A DNA stretch of 64,000 nucleotides from Nocardioides aquaticus (GTDB taxonomy: Bacteria; Actinomycetota; Actinomycetes; Propionibacteriales; Nocardioidaceae), in contig NZ_CP075371.1 in the NCBI RefSeq assembly GCF_018459925.1, forward strand, positions 2,356,001 through 2,420,000. The letters run 5' to 3'. This document shows positions 26,592 to 35,199 of the stretch, one piece after another; positions within the stretch are counted from its first letter, which is position 1, and every line of letters begins with the position of its first letter. A program made the position numbers and the translations under genes. The notes beneath the pieces are model-generated. The model did no database searches and was not told the DNA's origin. It worked only from the letters and a program-made list of their open reading frames with translations.

Positions 26592-26637
26592 ACCTGAAGA
26601 ACGGGCCATCCCGCCACGTTCTTCAGGTGCTCTTCAG
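26592..26637. promoter_or_regulatory. CTTCAG-box regulatory region between divergent operons
   Basis: A perfect 12-bp inverted repeat, ACCTGAAGAACG (26592-26603) and CGTTCTTCAGGT (26617-26628), is followed by a further CTTCAG at 26632-26637. The latter lies 11 bases from the CTTCAG inside the right arm, as in the direct repeats bound by OmpR-family dimers. The site is 25-70 bases before the response regulator start and in the leader of the divergent operon, so shared control by that regulator is likely but unproven. Confidence 0.65.
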
Positions 26638-26661
26638 CCGCACGGCGGCAGACTGGGTGCC

Positions 26662-27390
26662 GTGCCGTCCTCGCCCCTGCCGCCCTCCACCACGACCCGC
26701 AGCACGGCCCGTGACGGCACGGGGCCGCGGATCCTGGTCGTCGAGGACGACGACGCGATCCGGGTGGCCCTCGAGCGCTCCTTCGTCGGCGCCGGGTACG
26801 CGGTCCGCGGCGTGCCCGACGGCGAGGAGCTCGAGCGCGAGGTCACCGGGTTCTCGCCCGCGCTGGTGGTCCTCGACTGGATGCTGCCTGGGCGCGACGG
26901 GCCGGCGCTGGTCGAGGTCGTACGACGTCGCAGCAGCGCCGCGATCGTGATGCTGACCGCCCGCGAGGCCGTCGAGGACCGCCTGCGCGGGTTCGACGTG
27001 GGCGTCGACGACTACCTGGCGAAGCCGTTCGTGGTGGAGGAGCTGCTGGCGCGGGTACGTGTCGTCCTGCGTCGAACCGGCGCGCTCTCCACGACCGTCA
27101 CCGTCGACGACCTCGAGGTCGACGAGGGCGCCGGTCGCGCCACCCGCGGCGGACACGACCTGCCGCTCACGGCCACCGAGTTCCGCCTCGTGGCCTTCCT
27201 GGCCCAGCACCGCGACCGAGTCCTGTCCAACGCCCAGATCCTCAGCCAGGTCTGGGGCTACGAGGAGTACGCCGACAACCTCGTGCAGGTCCACCTCAGC
27301 GCACTGCGGCGCAAGATGGAGGCCCACGGCCCGCGGTTGATCCACACCGAGCGCGGGCTCGGCTATGTCATGCGTGCCCCCCGTGGTTGA
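26662..27390 (+). CDS. OmpR-family response regulator
   Basis: A 242-residue protein from GTG at 26662; the longer upstream frame runs through the divergent promoter and is rejected. The receiver domain has the acidic triplet EDDDAIR, phospho-acceptor Asp in VLDWMLPG and Lys in YLAKPF. The C terminus is a winged helix (LPLTATEFRLVAFLAQHRDRVLSNAQILSQVWG, then NLVQVHLSALRRKM and LIHTERGLGYVM). Its 3' end overlaps the kinase gene. It probably regulates itself and the divergent envelope operon through the CTTCAG boxes. Confidence 0.95.
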   Translation: MPSSPLPPSTTTRSTARDGTGPRILVVEDDDAIRVALERSFVGAGYAVRGVPDGEELEREVTGFSPALVVLDWMLPGRDGPALVEVVRRRSSAAIVMLTAREAVEDRLRGFDVGVDDYLAKPFVVEELLARVRVVLRRTGALSTTVTVDDLEVDEGAGRATRGGHDLPLTATEFRLVAFLAQHRDRVLSNAQILSQVWGYEEYADNLVQVHLSALRRKMEAHGPRLIHTERGLGYVMRAPRG

Positions 27391-28861
27391 CCCGCGGACA
27401 CCTGGGTCACGGGACCCGGCAGGCGGTCTACGCACCCCGTCCCTGCGGCGCCGGGTGACCGTGGTCGTCACCGTTCTGGTCGCGGTGATGCTGCTCGTGC
27501 TCGTCGCGGCGACCGCCCTGACCCTGCGGGAGCGGTTCGACTCCCAGCTGCGGCAGCGCCTGCTCGACCGCGCCGCCGTCGCCACCGCGCTCGACGACCA
27601 GGTCGAGGACCGTGACCTGGCCCGCCGACTCGAGGGTGAGGGCGTCTCGGTGGTGCTCACCACCGACGGGGACCAGTACCGCGAGGGACCGCTGGCGGAC
27701 ACCGTCGGGCTGGCCCCCGGTGAGGCCGCCGGAACGGAGGACAGGACCGAGGTCGAACGAGGGGACCCACTCCCCGGCCCGCTCGGTGGCCCCTCGCCCC
27801 CGTCCCTGCCCACCCCGGACGAGGGCGTCCAGGAGAGCGGCGACCTCCTGTCGGTCTCCGCGGACCTGGACGACGGCAGCACCGTGCTGTTGCTCGCCGA
27901 TGCCGGTGAGGCCCGGGCGACGGTGAGGCAGGTGCTCGTCGTGCTGGTCGCTGCTGCGCTGCTCGTCCTGCTCGGCACCGCGCTGGTGGTCCCGGCGGTG
28001 GTCGGTCGTGCCCTTGGTCCGCTGGACCGCATCACCACCGTGGCCCGGTCGATCACCGGGGGTGACCGGGACCGTCGCATCCGGCCGCAGGACCCCCTGA
28101 CCGAGCTCGGGCGGACCGCCGCGGCCTTCGACGACATGCTCGACGCGGTGGTCGGCGCCGAGGAACGCGCCACGACGTCCGAGGCCAGGCTGCGCGACTT
28201 CGTCGGCGACGCCGCCCACGAGCTGCGGACCCCGGTGGCGGGGATCCAGGCCACTGCGGAGCACCTGCTGCGCGACGACCCGGACCGCGCGGCCCGCGAG
28301 GCGGCGCTGTTGACCCTGGTCCGCGAGACCCGCAGGGCAGGGCGTCTGGTCGACGACCTGCTGACGATGGCCAGGGTGGACCGCGGGCTCGACCTGCGTC
28401 GACAGGCGATCGACCTGGTCGACCTCGTCGACGGGGTGCTGGCTGCCCGCCGGCACGCCCACCCGGTGGCGACCCTGCGTCGGGCAGGCTCGGCGGCGTC
28501 GGTCGAGGCAGATCCGGATCGGCTGGCGCAGGTCGTCGGCAACCTCGTCGACAACGCCCTGGCCGCGACAGGCGACCGGGGGGCGGTCGACGTTCGCGTG
28601 TCGCGGGCCGGGCGTGAGGTCCACGTCGACGTCGCGGATGACGGGCCGGGGGTGCCGGAGGCGGAGCGGGAACGCGTCTTTGAGCGGTTGGTACGCCTTG
28701 ACGCGCGGGGGCCCGGCTCCGGGCTGGGACTGCCCATCTCGCGTGGGATCGCCCGCGCGCACGGCGGTGACCTCGTCTGTCTGCCGACGCCCGTGGGCGC
28801 CACCGGAAGCGGGGCGACGTTCAGGCTCTCGCTGCCGGACAGGACCGCAGCGGGCAGCTGA
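27365..28861 (+). CDS. membrane sensor histidine kinase
   Basis: A 498-residue kinase. It has a first span at about residues 32-52, an extracytoplasmic sensor of about 130 residues with an acidic, Pro-rich stretch (GPLGGPSPPSLPTPDE), and a second span at about 187-215. A HAMP linker (RALGPLDRITTVARSITGGD) leads to the phospho-acceptor His in DAAHELRTPVAGIQ, then the N box NLVDNALAATGDRG and G boxes DDGPGVPEAER and GSGLGLPISRGIA. It overlaps the regulator gene by 26 bases if the ATG at 27365 is used; in-frame GTGs at 27374 and 27383 are alternatives. The signal is unknown. Confidence 0.94.
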   Translation: MSCVPPVVDPRTPGSRDPAGGLRTPSLRRRVTVVVTVLVAVMLLVLVAATALTLRERFDSQLRQRLLDRAAVATALDDQVEDRDLARRLEGEGVSVVLTTDGDQYREGPLADTVGLAPGEAAGTEDRTEVERGDPLPGPLGGPSPPSLPTPDEGVQESGDLLSVSADLDDGSTVLLLADAGEARATVRQVLVVLVAAALLVLLGTALVVPAVVGRALGPLDRITTVARSITGGDRDRRIRPQDPLTELGRTAAAFDDMLDAVVGAEERATTSEARLRDFVGDAAHELRTPVAGIQATAEHLLRDDPDRAAREAALLTLVRETRRAGRLVDDLLTMARVDRGLDLRRQAIDLVDLVDGVLAARRHAHPVATLRRAGSAASVEADPDRLAQVVGNLVDNALAATGDRGAVDVRVSRAGREVHVDVADDGPGVPEAERERVFERLVRLDARGPGSGLGLPISRGIARAHGGDLVCLPTPVGATGSGATFRLSLPDRTAAGS

Positions 28862-29390
28862 CGCCGACCCCGCCAACACGGCCGCGAACCGGACAGGCCC
28901 GGCGGCCGGCGCCAGCAGCCCGGGGACGGCCGGGCAGCAGCAACCCTCGACGGAGCCGGCCCGCGGACCAAGGCTGATCTCGGAGTAGACCGTCAGCGCC
29001 ACAGCCGCGACAACCGGATCGTGATGGGTCGCGTACCTGGCCTTGCGACGGGAGGCGAACTGGGTGCTGGCTGGTGCACTCGGCCACGGCCCGATGCCCG
29101 GGCCGGCTGCAAGCTCGTGGACCTGCCGGACCCACTTCGGGAGGTGCGTCATGAGCACGCTGCTTGTCGGGGTACGCCCGTTGCTCGATCGCTGAGCATG
29201 ATCTGACTGCCGGTTCCGGAGTCAGTCCGCTTGGCGCGTTCTGGGCTTCGTCTCGACGCTGCCTTGCTGCTCTGCTGCCTTGCTGCCTTGCTGCCGGCCG
29301 GGTCTGTCGTTGAAGGTCTGATGCATCGGATCCCTGCCAGCTCGGGTTCGCATGCCCAGTCAACGATCGGCTAGCGCCGAGCCACGACGG
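28862..29390. other. gene-free stretch
   Basis: About 530 bases without a convincing gene on either strand. Open frames here have poor codon bias and no domain. A small run of CTGCCTTG-type repeats lies near 29263-29297. It marks the left edge of the accessory region. Confidence 0.6.
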
Positions 29391-29984
29391 TCACAGCATC
29401 CGGGCGCAGTTCTCGCCGGGAGCTGGCGCCAGGAAACGGACGTCTGTTCCGTGGGCAGGGATGGTGATGCCGTCGCCGAGCGACCACTCAGCAGCACGCG
29501 CGGCGTCCTCGGCGCGCACCTCGGATTCCCCCGACGAGTACGGAGGGACCGGGTAGGTCCCATGGCTGTCGTGCGCCAACACCACCTCGTATCCCCACCG
29601 CATCGCGTCTCTGGCGGTCGCTGCGACGCACATCTCGGACATGACACCGCAGACGGACACTGCGGTGACGCTGCGCTCCTGGAGCAGCAGGTGGAGGTTC
29701 GTACCGACGAAGCCGCTGTCTTCGCTCTTCCGGATCACAACGTCGGTTGACGCTGGCTCGAGCGACAGCTGCCAGCCCCAGGACCCTGGCTCATCTGGTG
29801 CGCCAAGAGCACCGTCGTTCTGCAGTTGAACGACCAACGCATTGGCCCGCCGTGCGGCGGAAAGCTGCTGACGGACAGCAGGCAACAGCTGCAGAACGTG
29901 CGGTGAGGCGCCTGCACCCTCGACGAAGGCCCTTTGCATGTCCACCACGATCAGACATCCGACGACAGGCGCCTCCGCAGACAT
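29391..29984 (-). CDS. isochorismatase-family hydrolase
   Basis: A 197-residue cysteine hydrolase starting at ATG 29984 (MSAEAPVVG). The catalytic triad is visible: Asp in LIVVDMQRAF, Lys in VIRKSEDSGF, and Cys in GVMSEMCVAATARDAM. Relatives hydrolyse isochorismate, nicotinamide or carbamoyl compounds; the substrate here is not evident. No clear Shine-Dalgarno precedes the ATG. The upstream in-frame extension is low-quality and rejected. Confidence 0.88.
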   Translation of the reverse strand: MSAEAPVVGCLIVVDMQRAFVEGAGASPHVLQLLPAVRQQLSAARRANALVVQLQNDGALGAPDEPGSWGWQLSLEPASTDVVIRKSEDSGFVGTNLHLLLQERSVTAVSVCGVMSEMCVAATARDAMRWGYEVVLAHDSHGTYPVPPYSSGESEVRAEDAARAAEWSLGDGITIPAHGTDVRFLAPAPGENCARML

Positions 29985-30121
29985 GTCTTTCAGGTTAGAG
30001 GTGTCACGACGAGCACCGCCACGAACCGGACCCTCTGCGGTCAGCCCCTCGGCTCGACGCGCTGCAGCTCGTGGTCGACGCCATCCGCAACTGCCGCGCC
30101 GGACGCGCGAGCAGACCGATC

Positions 30122-30139
30122 GGCTCGCGGAGCGTGCCA
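30122..30139 (+). repeat. dispersed intergenic repeat, copy 1
   Basis: GGCTCGCGGAGCGTGCCA. It belongs to a small family with consensus GGCTCGCRGAGCGYGCCA, found only between genes from 30.1 to 37.2 kb. Just downstream, GATCGGTCACCGGCAG (30145-30160) is repeated with one internal change at 30172-30187. Confidence 0.6.
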
Positions 30140-30232
30140 TGGGGGATCGGTCACCGGCAGGTTCACGAGCCGATCCGTCACCGGCAATGGCTGCTCCTAC
30201 GGAACACCCGGATCTGCCGAGAGTCGGTGTGG

Positions 30233-30542
30233 TCACTTGATGTCGGGGACGGACCAGTCCGGCGGGGGGTCAACCTCGAAGCGAACAGCATCGACGTCGG
30301 TGCGCCCATCGAGCCACGCCCGAGCAATCCGGTGACCGCCGTCCATCAGACCGCCGTCGCTGTTCAGGATCACCGGGTGGCTCAGGTCGGCCACCTCGAT
30401 GCGACGCGCGTGCTCAGCCACCACGACAGGTCGGAGGGGTGCCGAACCAACAGTTTCGATCGAACTCGGCGATAGGCACTGGCACCACTCGCAGGCCGGC
30501 CGCGGCCGTCCACAGGGTCTCGGTCCACCAGAACTCCCGCAT
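30233..30542 (-). pseudogene. frameshifted ParB-like hypothetical gene
   Basis: From ATG 30542 one frame gives MREFWWTETLWTAAAGLRVVPVPIAEFDRN and then stops. A second frame continues the same protein as VVVAEHARRIEVADLSHPVILNSDGGLMDGGHRIARAWLDG to the TGA at 30233. The join lies near 30415-30430 and needs a one-base removal (or two-base gain). The DGGHRIARAWLDG segment resembles ParB-like nuclease-fold proteins found as orphans in actinobacteria. With both halves well preserved, the inactivation looks recent, or it could be an error in the sequence. Confidence 0.65.
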
Positions 30543-30617
30543 CCCGGCAGTGACGCGGGAGTGAGTCTCTCGTTCCCCATCCATCAACCGATTGTCACCT
30601 ACGCCCGGACACCGATG

Positions 30618-30635
30618 GGCTCGCGGAGCGCGCCG
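30618..30635 (+). repeat. dispersed intergenic repeat, copy 2
   Basis: GGCTCGCGGAGCGCGCCG, between the ParB-like pseudogene and the VOC gene. It matches copy 1 at 16 of 18 positions. Confidence 0.6.
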
Positions 30636-30681
30636 TAGGCCGATCCCGTGTGGGAGCCAAGCGGCGAGGTGCGGGTTCAGC

Positions 30682-31032
30682 TCACGGGTGATGCATGGCG
30701 ACGTTGATGACGTGGCCGTCGGGGCTCCGAACGAAGAAGCGACGGATGCCCCAGACCTCGTCGGTGATCGGGTGCACGATCTCGTAGCCGCGTCGTTGCG
30801 CCTCGTCGTACGCCGTGTCGACGTCGTCGACCTTGATGGTCATGACGGAGTCCTCCGGTGCGGTCGCGTCGCGCGTCACGACTTGGACGCACGCGTCAGA
30901 GTCCGGGGAGCTGAACCGGGCCACCCAGCCCTGGTTCATGCCGACGTCGGTCAGCCCGAGGAACTGGAAGAACTCCCGAGCGTGCTCGACGTCGTCGGTG
31001 TGCAGGTTGGTGATGACCTCGACTGCCTTCAT
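30682..31032 (-). CDS. VOC-family (glyoxalase/bleomycin resistance-like) protein
   Basis: A 116-residue single VOC domain: VEVITNLHTDDVEHAREFFQFLGL at the N terminus, MTIKVDDVDTAYDEAQRRGYEIV in the middle, and GIRRFFVRSPDGHVINVAMH at the end. Metal-ligand positions include His11 and the Glu and His near the later strands. Two domains (a dimer) make one active site in this family. Substrate unknown. The ATG is at 31032. It is a single gene bounded by spacers of 140 and 350 bases. Confidence 0.88.
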   Translation of the reverse strand: MKAVEVITNLHTDDVEHAREFFQFLGLTDVGMNQGWVARFSSPDSDACVQVVTRDATAPEDSVMTIKVDDVDTAYDEAQRRGYEIVHPITDEVWGIRRFFVRSPDGHVINVAMHHP

Positions 31033-31380
31033 CGACCGATTCTCACACCTGATCCGTGCTTGCGTGATCGTCGCGACCGGTGAGTGCGTCGCACGCGGGC
31101 TTGCGTGCGTTCCCTCCGCAGGTGGTGCCCGGCGTTAGCCGCTCGTCCTGGCCACGTCCCCGCAGGACACACTTGATCCGGAACGGTGGGCCGCGTGACG
31201 GCGGTCGTCGTCTCGCGGATGCGGTAAGCGCAGGACGAACCCGTTCCGGTAGCCGCACGGCAAACAGTCGCGTGGGGAGTGACTGCCGGCCACCAGGGCA
31301 GCCATCACGCCTTGGGTCGGCAGGACCGACGCTTGCGAAACCCGTTGTCACTAGACCCACGCACGCGGAGAGAATCGGGC
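31033..31380. other. gene-free stretch
   Basis: About 350 bases between two divergent genes. No conserved frame was found, and no operator or repeat was recognised with confidence. Promoters for the VOC and GNAT genes must lie here. Confidence 0.5.
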
Positions 31381-32061
31381 ATGCTCTCACTGGAGGAGAT
31401 CTTTCCCCCGTTCGGACTACGTGTCACCAGCGGCCCCATCGAGCTCCGAGTCCTGCGTGACGACGACCTCCCCGAGCTCGTCGACCTGGTCGGAGGCGGC
31501 GTTCAGCCGCCCGAACAGCCCATGCCCTTTCTCCATGACTGGCATCAACAGCCGTTCGCCCCCGGCGCACCTGACGGGTTCCCCACGACGTCGCTGGCCT
31601 GGTGGTGGACACAGCGAGCCCAGTTCGCGCCCGCGCACTGGCGCCTGGCACTGACCGTGCGGCGAGACGGTGAGCTCGTCGGCATGCAGGACCTGAACGC
31701 TCGAGACTTCGCGCTCACGCGTCATGTCGAAACCGGCTCCTGGCTCGGTCTGGCCCACCATGGACGAGGCACCGGCACCTTGATGCGTCAACTCGTGGTC
31801 GGGTTCGCTTTCGACGAGCTCGGCGCTCTGGAGTGCGGTTCCGGCTTCATCATCGGCAACCGCGCCTCGGCGGCTGTGAGCCGGAAGACCGGCTACCTCG
31901 AGAACGGCCAGCGCCGGATCGTGCAGCACACGCGCCAAGGCGAAATCGGCGTCGATGAACAGCGCGTGGTGGTCACGCCGGCCACCTACGTGCGACAGGA
32001 CGGCGACGTTGTCATTGAGGGCGCTGAGGCGTTGCGCCGATTTCTCGCGATCGACCGCTGA
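31381..32061 (+). CDS. GNAT-family N-acetyltransferase
   Basis: A 226-residue RimJ-like acetyltransferase: an N-terminal ELRVLRDDDLPELVDLV, the central strands LTVRRDGELVGMQDLNARDFALTRHVETGSWLGL, and the acetyl-CoA loop HHGRGTGTLMRQLVVGFAF. It is followed by GNRASAAVSRKTGYLENGQRRIV. It is clearly related to the GNAT gene at 54091-54738, which shares its layout and length. The acceptor is unknown. The ATG at 31381 is chosen because upstream residues are non-conserved and low-complexity. Confidence 0.88.
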   Translation: MLSLEEIFPPFGLRVTSGPIELRVLRDDDLPELVDLVGGGVQPPEQPMPFLHDWHQQPFAPGAPDGFPTTSLAWWWTQRAQFAPAHWRLALTVRRDGELVGMQDLNARDFALTRHVETGSWLGLAHHGRGTGTLMRQLVVGFAFDELGALECGSGFIIGNRASAAVSRKTGYLENGQRRIVQHTRQGEIGVDEQRVVVTPATYVRQDGDVVIEGAEALRRFLAIDR

Positions 32062-32369
32062 CCACCGTGCCTGGACCGCGAGGCTGCCCGACCTCCCGCC
32101 GTACTCTCGCCAACTGCTCGCGTCGTAAACCCAGGAAGACGACTCTGATCGCGCGGTCGCTTGTCAGCGGTTAGACACACGATGGGTGACCAGTAGCCCA
32201 TCCCGTACTGAGACTCCCGAAGTGGCCACCAGCGGCCGGCGACCTGCCGCACTGCCCGGCTCGTGACCGCGTTGGTCTGAGCCGGAGCATCGGTGAAACT
32301 CGGCTGCTTGAGGGCTCCCACGGCCCTGGCGATCCGCGGCGCGGGCCCCCCATTGCGAGCGCGAGCGGA
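32062..32369. other. gene-free stretch
   Basis: About 308 bases between convergent genes. No gene, hairpin or repeat could be supported here. Confidence 0.5.
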
Positions 32370-32894
32370 TCAACTCGCTGGATGGGGCCCGAACTCGCGG
32401 CGGTAGTGATCGGCAAGGGCCGGATAGTAGTCGTCCCAGTGGACGGAGTCTGCGCCCTCGCCGCGCTCCGCTCCGACGAGACGGTCGAGGTAGTAGTCCC
32501 AGCCGGGGCCGACGTTCTCGGCGATGTCGGGGTCGGTCATTGCCTGCGCGAACGTCAGGGTCGTGACGCCGGACTCGGACTCGGCCAGGTCGAGCTCGAG
32601 GTGCCAGACCGTGTCGGGCTCCTCGTCCGCCCAGGTCCGTGCAACAAGGCGGGTCGGCGGAGTACACACCTCGAGCCGGTACCGCTCAGGCTGCACGTCT
32701 TCGCCCTCTGCCGTCATGTAGAAGTCCACCTCGCCCGTAACCGGGTCCCCGGTCCACGTGCCGATCCACCGCTCGAGACGCTCGGGCTCTGTGACAGCAG
32801 CCCAGACGTCGTGGATCGGCGCTACGAAGGTCCGGGTGTAGACCACGTACGACGTCCCCTGACGGACTTCGCGGCGGCCGGTTGCTGAGGTCAT
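32370..32894 (-). CDS. SRPBCC-family protein
   Basis: A 174-residue AHSA1-like protein: VVYTRTFVAPIHDVWAAVTEPERLERWIGTW, then VWHLELDLAESESGVTTLTFAQAM and the end helix GWDYYLDRLVGAERG. The ATG overlaps the stop of the ArsR-family gene (ATGA, 32891-32894), so the two are translationally coupled. This is the second ArsR-SRPBCC module of the window; here the SRPBCC domain is single and the regulator is of a different subgroup. Ligand unknown. Confidence 0.9.
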   Translation of the reverse strand: MTSATGRREVRQGTSYVVYTRTFVAPIHDVWAAVTEPERLERWIGTWTGDPVTGEVDFYMTAEGEDVQPERYRLEVCTPPTRLVARTWADEEPDTVWHLELDLAESESGVTTLTFAQAMTDPDIAENVGPGWDYYLDRLVGAERGEGADSVHWDDYYPALADHYRREFGPHPAS

Positions 32895-33259
32895 GCCAGC
32901 TCCTCGGTCGAGTGTGGTGCCGAGATGGTCAAGGCGCTGGTGCGCCGCTCGCGCGACGTGCGCCGCACCTCGAGGTCGAGTCCGTCGAGATCGGCCTCGG
33001 AGAAAGGGGTTGCCTGCAGTTCGGCGAGCAACTCGCGCAGGGGCGCCAGTGACGCGGGGCGCAGCCGGTAGTGCCGCTCCCGCCCACGCTCCTCAACCTC
33101 GGTGATGCCGGCCTCGGTCAGCAGGCGAAGGTGCTTGCTCACGGCTGGACGGCTAATCGGGTGCTGCGCGGCGAGGTCCACCACCCGTGCCGGGCCGGCG
33201 GCGAGGTGTCGCATCAGTTCGCGGCGGATCGGATCCGCGAGGGCGCCGAAGATGTCCAC
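32891..33259 (-). CDS. ArsR-family transcriptional regulator
   Basis: A 122-residue winged helix regulator: DIFGALADPIRRELMRHLAAGPARVVDLAAQ, recognition helix ISRPAVSKHLRLLTEAGI, wing EERGRERHYRLRPASL. No metal-site Cys residues are seen. It starts at ATG 33259, 4 bases inside an imperfect palindrome region, and overlaps the SRPBCC gene by 4 bases. It likely represses this two-gene operon; the inducer is unknown. Confidence 0.92.
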   Translation of the reverse strand: MDIFGALADPIRRELMRHLAAGPARVVDLAAQHPISRPAVSKHLRLLTEAGITEVEERGRERHYRLRPASLAPLRELLAELQATPFSEADLDGLDLEVRRTSRERRTSALTISAPHSTEELA

Positions 33260-33263
33260 CCTG

Positions 33264-33289
33264 TATTAGTAACCCAATGGTCACCAATA
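33264..33289. promoter_or_regulatory. imperfect palindrome upstream of the second ArsR gene
   Basis: TATTAGTAACC-CAAT-GGTCACCAATA is an 11-bp inverted repeat with two mismatches and a 4-base centre, ending 5 bases before the ArsR start codon. It also has AT-rich ends unlike the surroundings. It is a likely operator for the regulator. Confidence 0.6.
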
Positions 33290-33354
33290 GTCTAGGTGGG
33301 TAGCTCGACCTGCTTGTCCATCGGCTTGCAGACGTGCCGGTGCTGGATCCCGTC

Positions 33355-33371
33355 TGGCACGCTCCGCGACC
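33355..33371 (-). repeat. dispersed intergenic repeat, copy 3
   Basis: On the minus strand CGGTCGCGGAGCGTGCCA is the family core (one base shifted at the left). It sits in the 280-base spacer between the ArsR and GNAT genes. Confidence 0.5.
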
Positions 33372-33470
33372 GCTCGTCGGCAGAGCACATTCACGCGGGA
33401 AGCCGCCTCGCTGAGGCGCTGGCGCTGGCGACGCCCAACCAGGCGTCGTGGGCGCCATTGAAGAACAGCT

Positions 33471-33487
33471 AGCTCGCAGAGCGTGCA
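33471..33487 (+). repeat. dispersed intergenic repeat, copy 4
   Basis: AGCTCGCAGAGCGTGCA, a truncated match to the family core, 100 bases from copy 3 in the same spacer. Confidence 0.45.
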
Positions 33488-33538
33488 GCAGTCGGTCACC
33501 TACCGAGACGCGACAAGGCCGGTACGTGCAGCCGCGGG

Positions 33539-34033
33539 TCAAGGGGTCCTGCGGACCATCCAATAGCGCCGTTCGCGCCCGTGTGCATCCTGCACTGCCA
33601 CTTCGAGCACTCCGCCGCATCTCTCGATTGTTCTGATGGATGCGACGTTCGAGTCGCTGCATACAAGTAAGACCTGCTGCATGCCAGTGGTCCAGGCGAC
33701 TTCGACGACCTGACCGAGCGCCCAGGCAGCGATTCCTCGGCCGCGAGCCGATGGCTGCACGCCGTACCCGACATGGCCAAGGCGCTGCACCGAGTCGTTG
33801 GTGAATGCGCGGAGGGTGATGCCACCGACAACGCGGTGATCGTCGACGATCCACCACACGTGAGCCGGTCGGGACAGCAGCTCGTCCACCCATGTCGCGA
33901 AGCCCTGCGGGGTCTCGACGTCGTCAGCGGGGCCCACGCCGAAGCCGTCTTCGTGCTGGCCTGACCCCCACTCGCGGTGTGACTCCAACCAGGCTGCGTG
34001 AAGAGCCGCGTCCGGCGACACGAGTTCCAGCAC
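33539..34033 (-). CDS. GNAT-family N-acetyltransferase
   Basis: A 164-residue acetyltransferase from GTG at 34033: LELVSPDAALHAAWLESHREWG, the strand pair VWWIVDDHRVVGGITLRAF, the acetyl-CoA loop VGYGVQPSARGRGIAAWALGQVV, and VLLVCSDSNVASIRTIERCGGVLE. The acceptor is unknown. It is a single gene with spacers on both sides, one holding two repeat copies. Confidence 0.88.
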   Translation of the reverse strand: MLELVSPDAALHAAWLESHREWGSGQHEDGFGVGPADDVETPQGFATWVDELLSRPAHVWWIVDDHRVVGGITLRAFTNDSVQRLGHVGYGVQPSARGRGIAAWALGQVVEVAWTTGMQQVLLVCSDSNVASIRTIERCGGVLEVAVQDAHGRERRYWMVRRTP

Positions 34034-34105
34034 ACGACCAGTCTATGAGCGCCCCGTCGGCCGAGCGGCCTGTCACGACCACAGGTTCTGTGCGGCTGGC
34101 GGAGC

Positions 34106-34123
34106 GGCTCGCAGAGCGTGCCA
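34106..34123 (+). repeat. dispersed intergenic repeat, copy 5
   Basis: GGCTCGCAGAGCGTGCCA, differing from copy 1 at a single position. It lies in the spacer between the GNAT gene and the small membrane gene. Confidence 0.6.
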
Positions 34124-34149
34124 ATACGGGACAGAAAAGTAGGTGGCCC

Positions 34150-34377
34150 TCAGTAGGCGTGGTCGAGCGAACGGACAAGCTTCGCGCGCTGCTGCTCGGC
34201 AGCGATGCCTACTGCAAGTCTGATGAGGAGACTCAGCAGCAAGACTGGGGTTGCAGCGGCCATCACGACGATCGGGGCCACGACGACCGACTCTGAGCCG
34301 ATGGCGAGACCGACAGCCAGCACGTTGAACGCGACCAGAAACATCGCGAGTTCCCAACCCAGGGGTCGCAGGCGCAT
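34150..34377 (-). CDS. small two-span membrane protein
   Basis: A 75-residue protein with two membrane spans, LAMFLVAFNVLAVGLAIG and VVVAPIVVMAAATPVLLLSLLI, and a basic C-terminal tail (EQQRAKLVRSLDHAY). The ATG at 34377 is chosen because the protein becomes coherent there; the upstream extension is polar and irregular. No family recognised. Confidence 0.55.
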   Translation of the reverse strand: MRLRPLGWELAMFLVAFNVLAVGLAIGSESVVVAPIVVMAAATPVLLLSLLIRLAVGIAAEQQRAKLVRSLDHAY

Positions 34378-34480
34378 GGCCTCAGAATACGGCGCCCAGG
34401 AGATCGACATCGGCGGGGACAAGATTCGAGCTTGGCTGCGCGGAACTGGGGATTGATGCGACCGGCCGAAGTTGGTCGCT

Positions 34481-35044
34481 TCACCCAAGGTCAGCGGGAT
34501 CAGCAACGGCCGACAGCTTCAATCGTTGAAACACCTCGCCTCTGGGGCCCAGGAGGGACACCTGCATCTGCGGCCGATCCCTCCATACAACAGCCACCCG
34601 CCCGTGCTCGGGGACAGTCACCACTCTCTCAGCACCAACCGTCACTGCGGTGACCGCGCCGGTAGTCCTGATCAGCGCGTGATGTACCCACCGAGCGCCA
34701 GAGGCAGGCCGCTCGAGGAGGCTCACGCTCGAGCTCCCACCACCCTCTACCGCGGCGTAGCCACCGAGCTCCTCGAACGTCGGCACCGACGTCAGCTCGT
34801 CCAAGGACTCAACTCCCCATCCGCCGCCGCCGAGTCTGCGCCACCCCTCGCCCGTGCGGGCCAGAGTGTGCTCCTGGAACTCGGCGCCGCCGTGCGCGCG
34901 TCGCAAGAAGATCGTCACGGCGACGTCGTGGTCGACGTCGACTGCAACGGGCAAGAAGCGACGGCGCCGAGTCAGTCGCTCCCGCCCAGCCACCGGCACT
35001 CCTTCGATCAATCGGATCGATTCGCCGAGCTCGTCATAGGTCAC
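34481..35044 (-). CDS. hypothetical protein
   Basis: A 187-residue soluble protein starting at GTG 35044. It contains alternating strands: RRRFLPVAVDVDHDVAVTIFLRRAHGG, WVHHALIRTTGAVTAVTVGAERVVTVPEHGRVAVVWRDRP, and VSLLGPRGEVFQRLKL. The pattern suggests a beta-rich domain. It has no motif that identifies a function. It is separate from its neighbours, in the accessory region. Confidence 0.65.
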   Translation of the reverse strand: MTYDELGESIRLIEGVPVAGRERLTRRRRFLPVAVDVDHDVAVTIFLRRAHGGAEFQEHTLARTGEGWRRLGGGGWGVESLDELTSVPTFEELGGYAAVEGGGSSSVSLLERPASGARWVHHALIRTTGAVTAVTVGAERVVTVPEHGRVAVVWRDRPQMQVSLLGPRGEVFQRLKLSAVADPADLG

Positions 35045-35199
35045 CCCGACAGTATGAGCGGCTTGCGCACCTCGTCGCCGACACCGAAATTGTTACCGGT
35101 CGGGGATCCCCTGTGGGACAACAGTGGGCGGAACCGACCACCGTGCGTGCATCGCCGTGGCCGGTTCGGCTTGCGGGGCGACGGATCTGTCAGGAGCGG

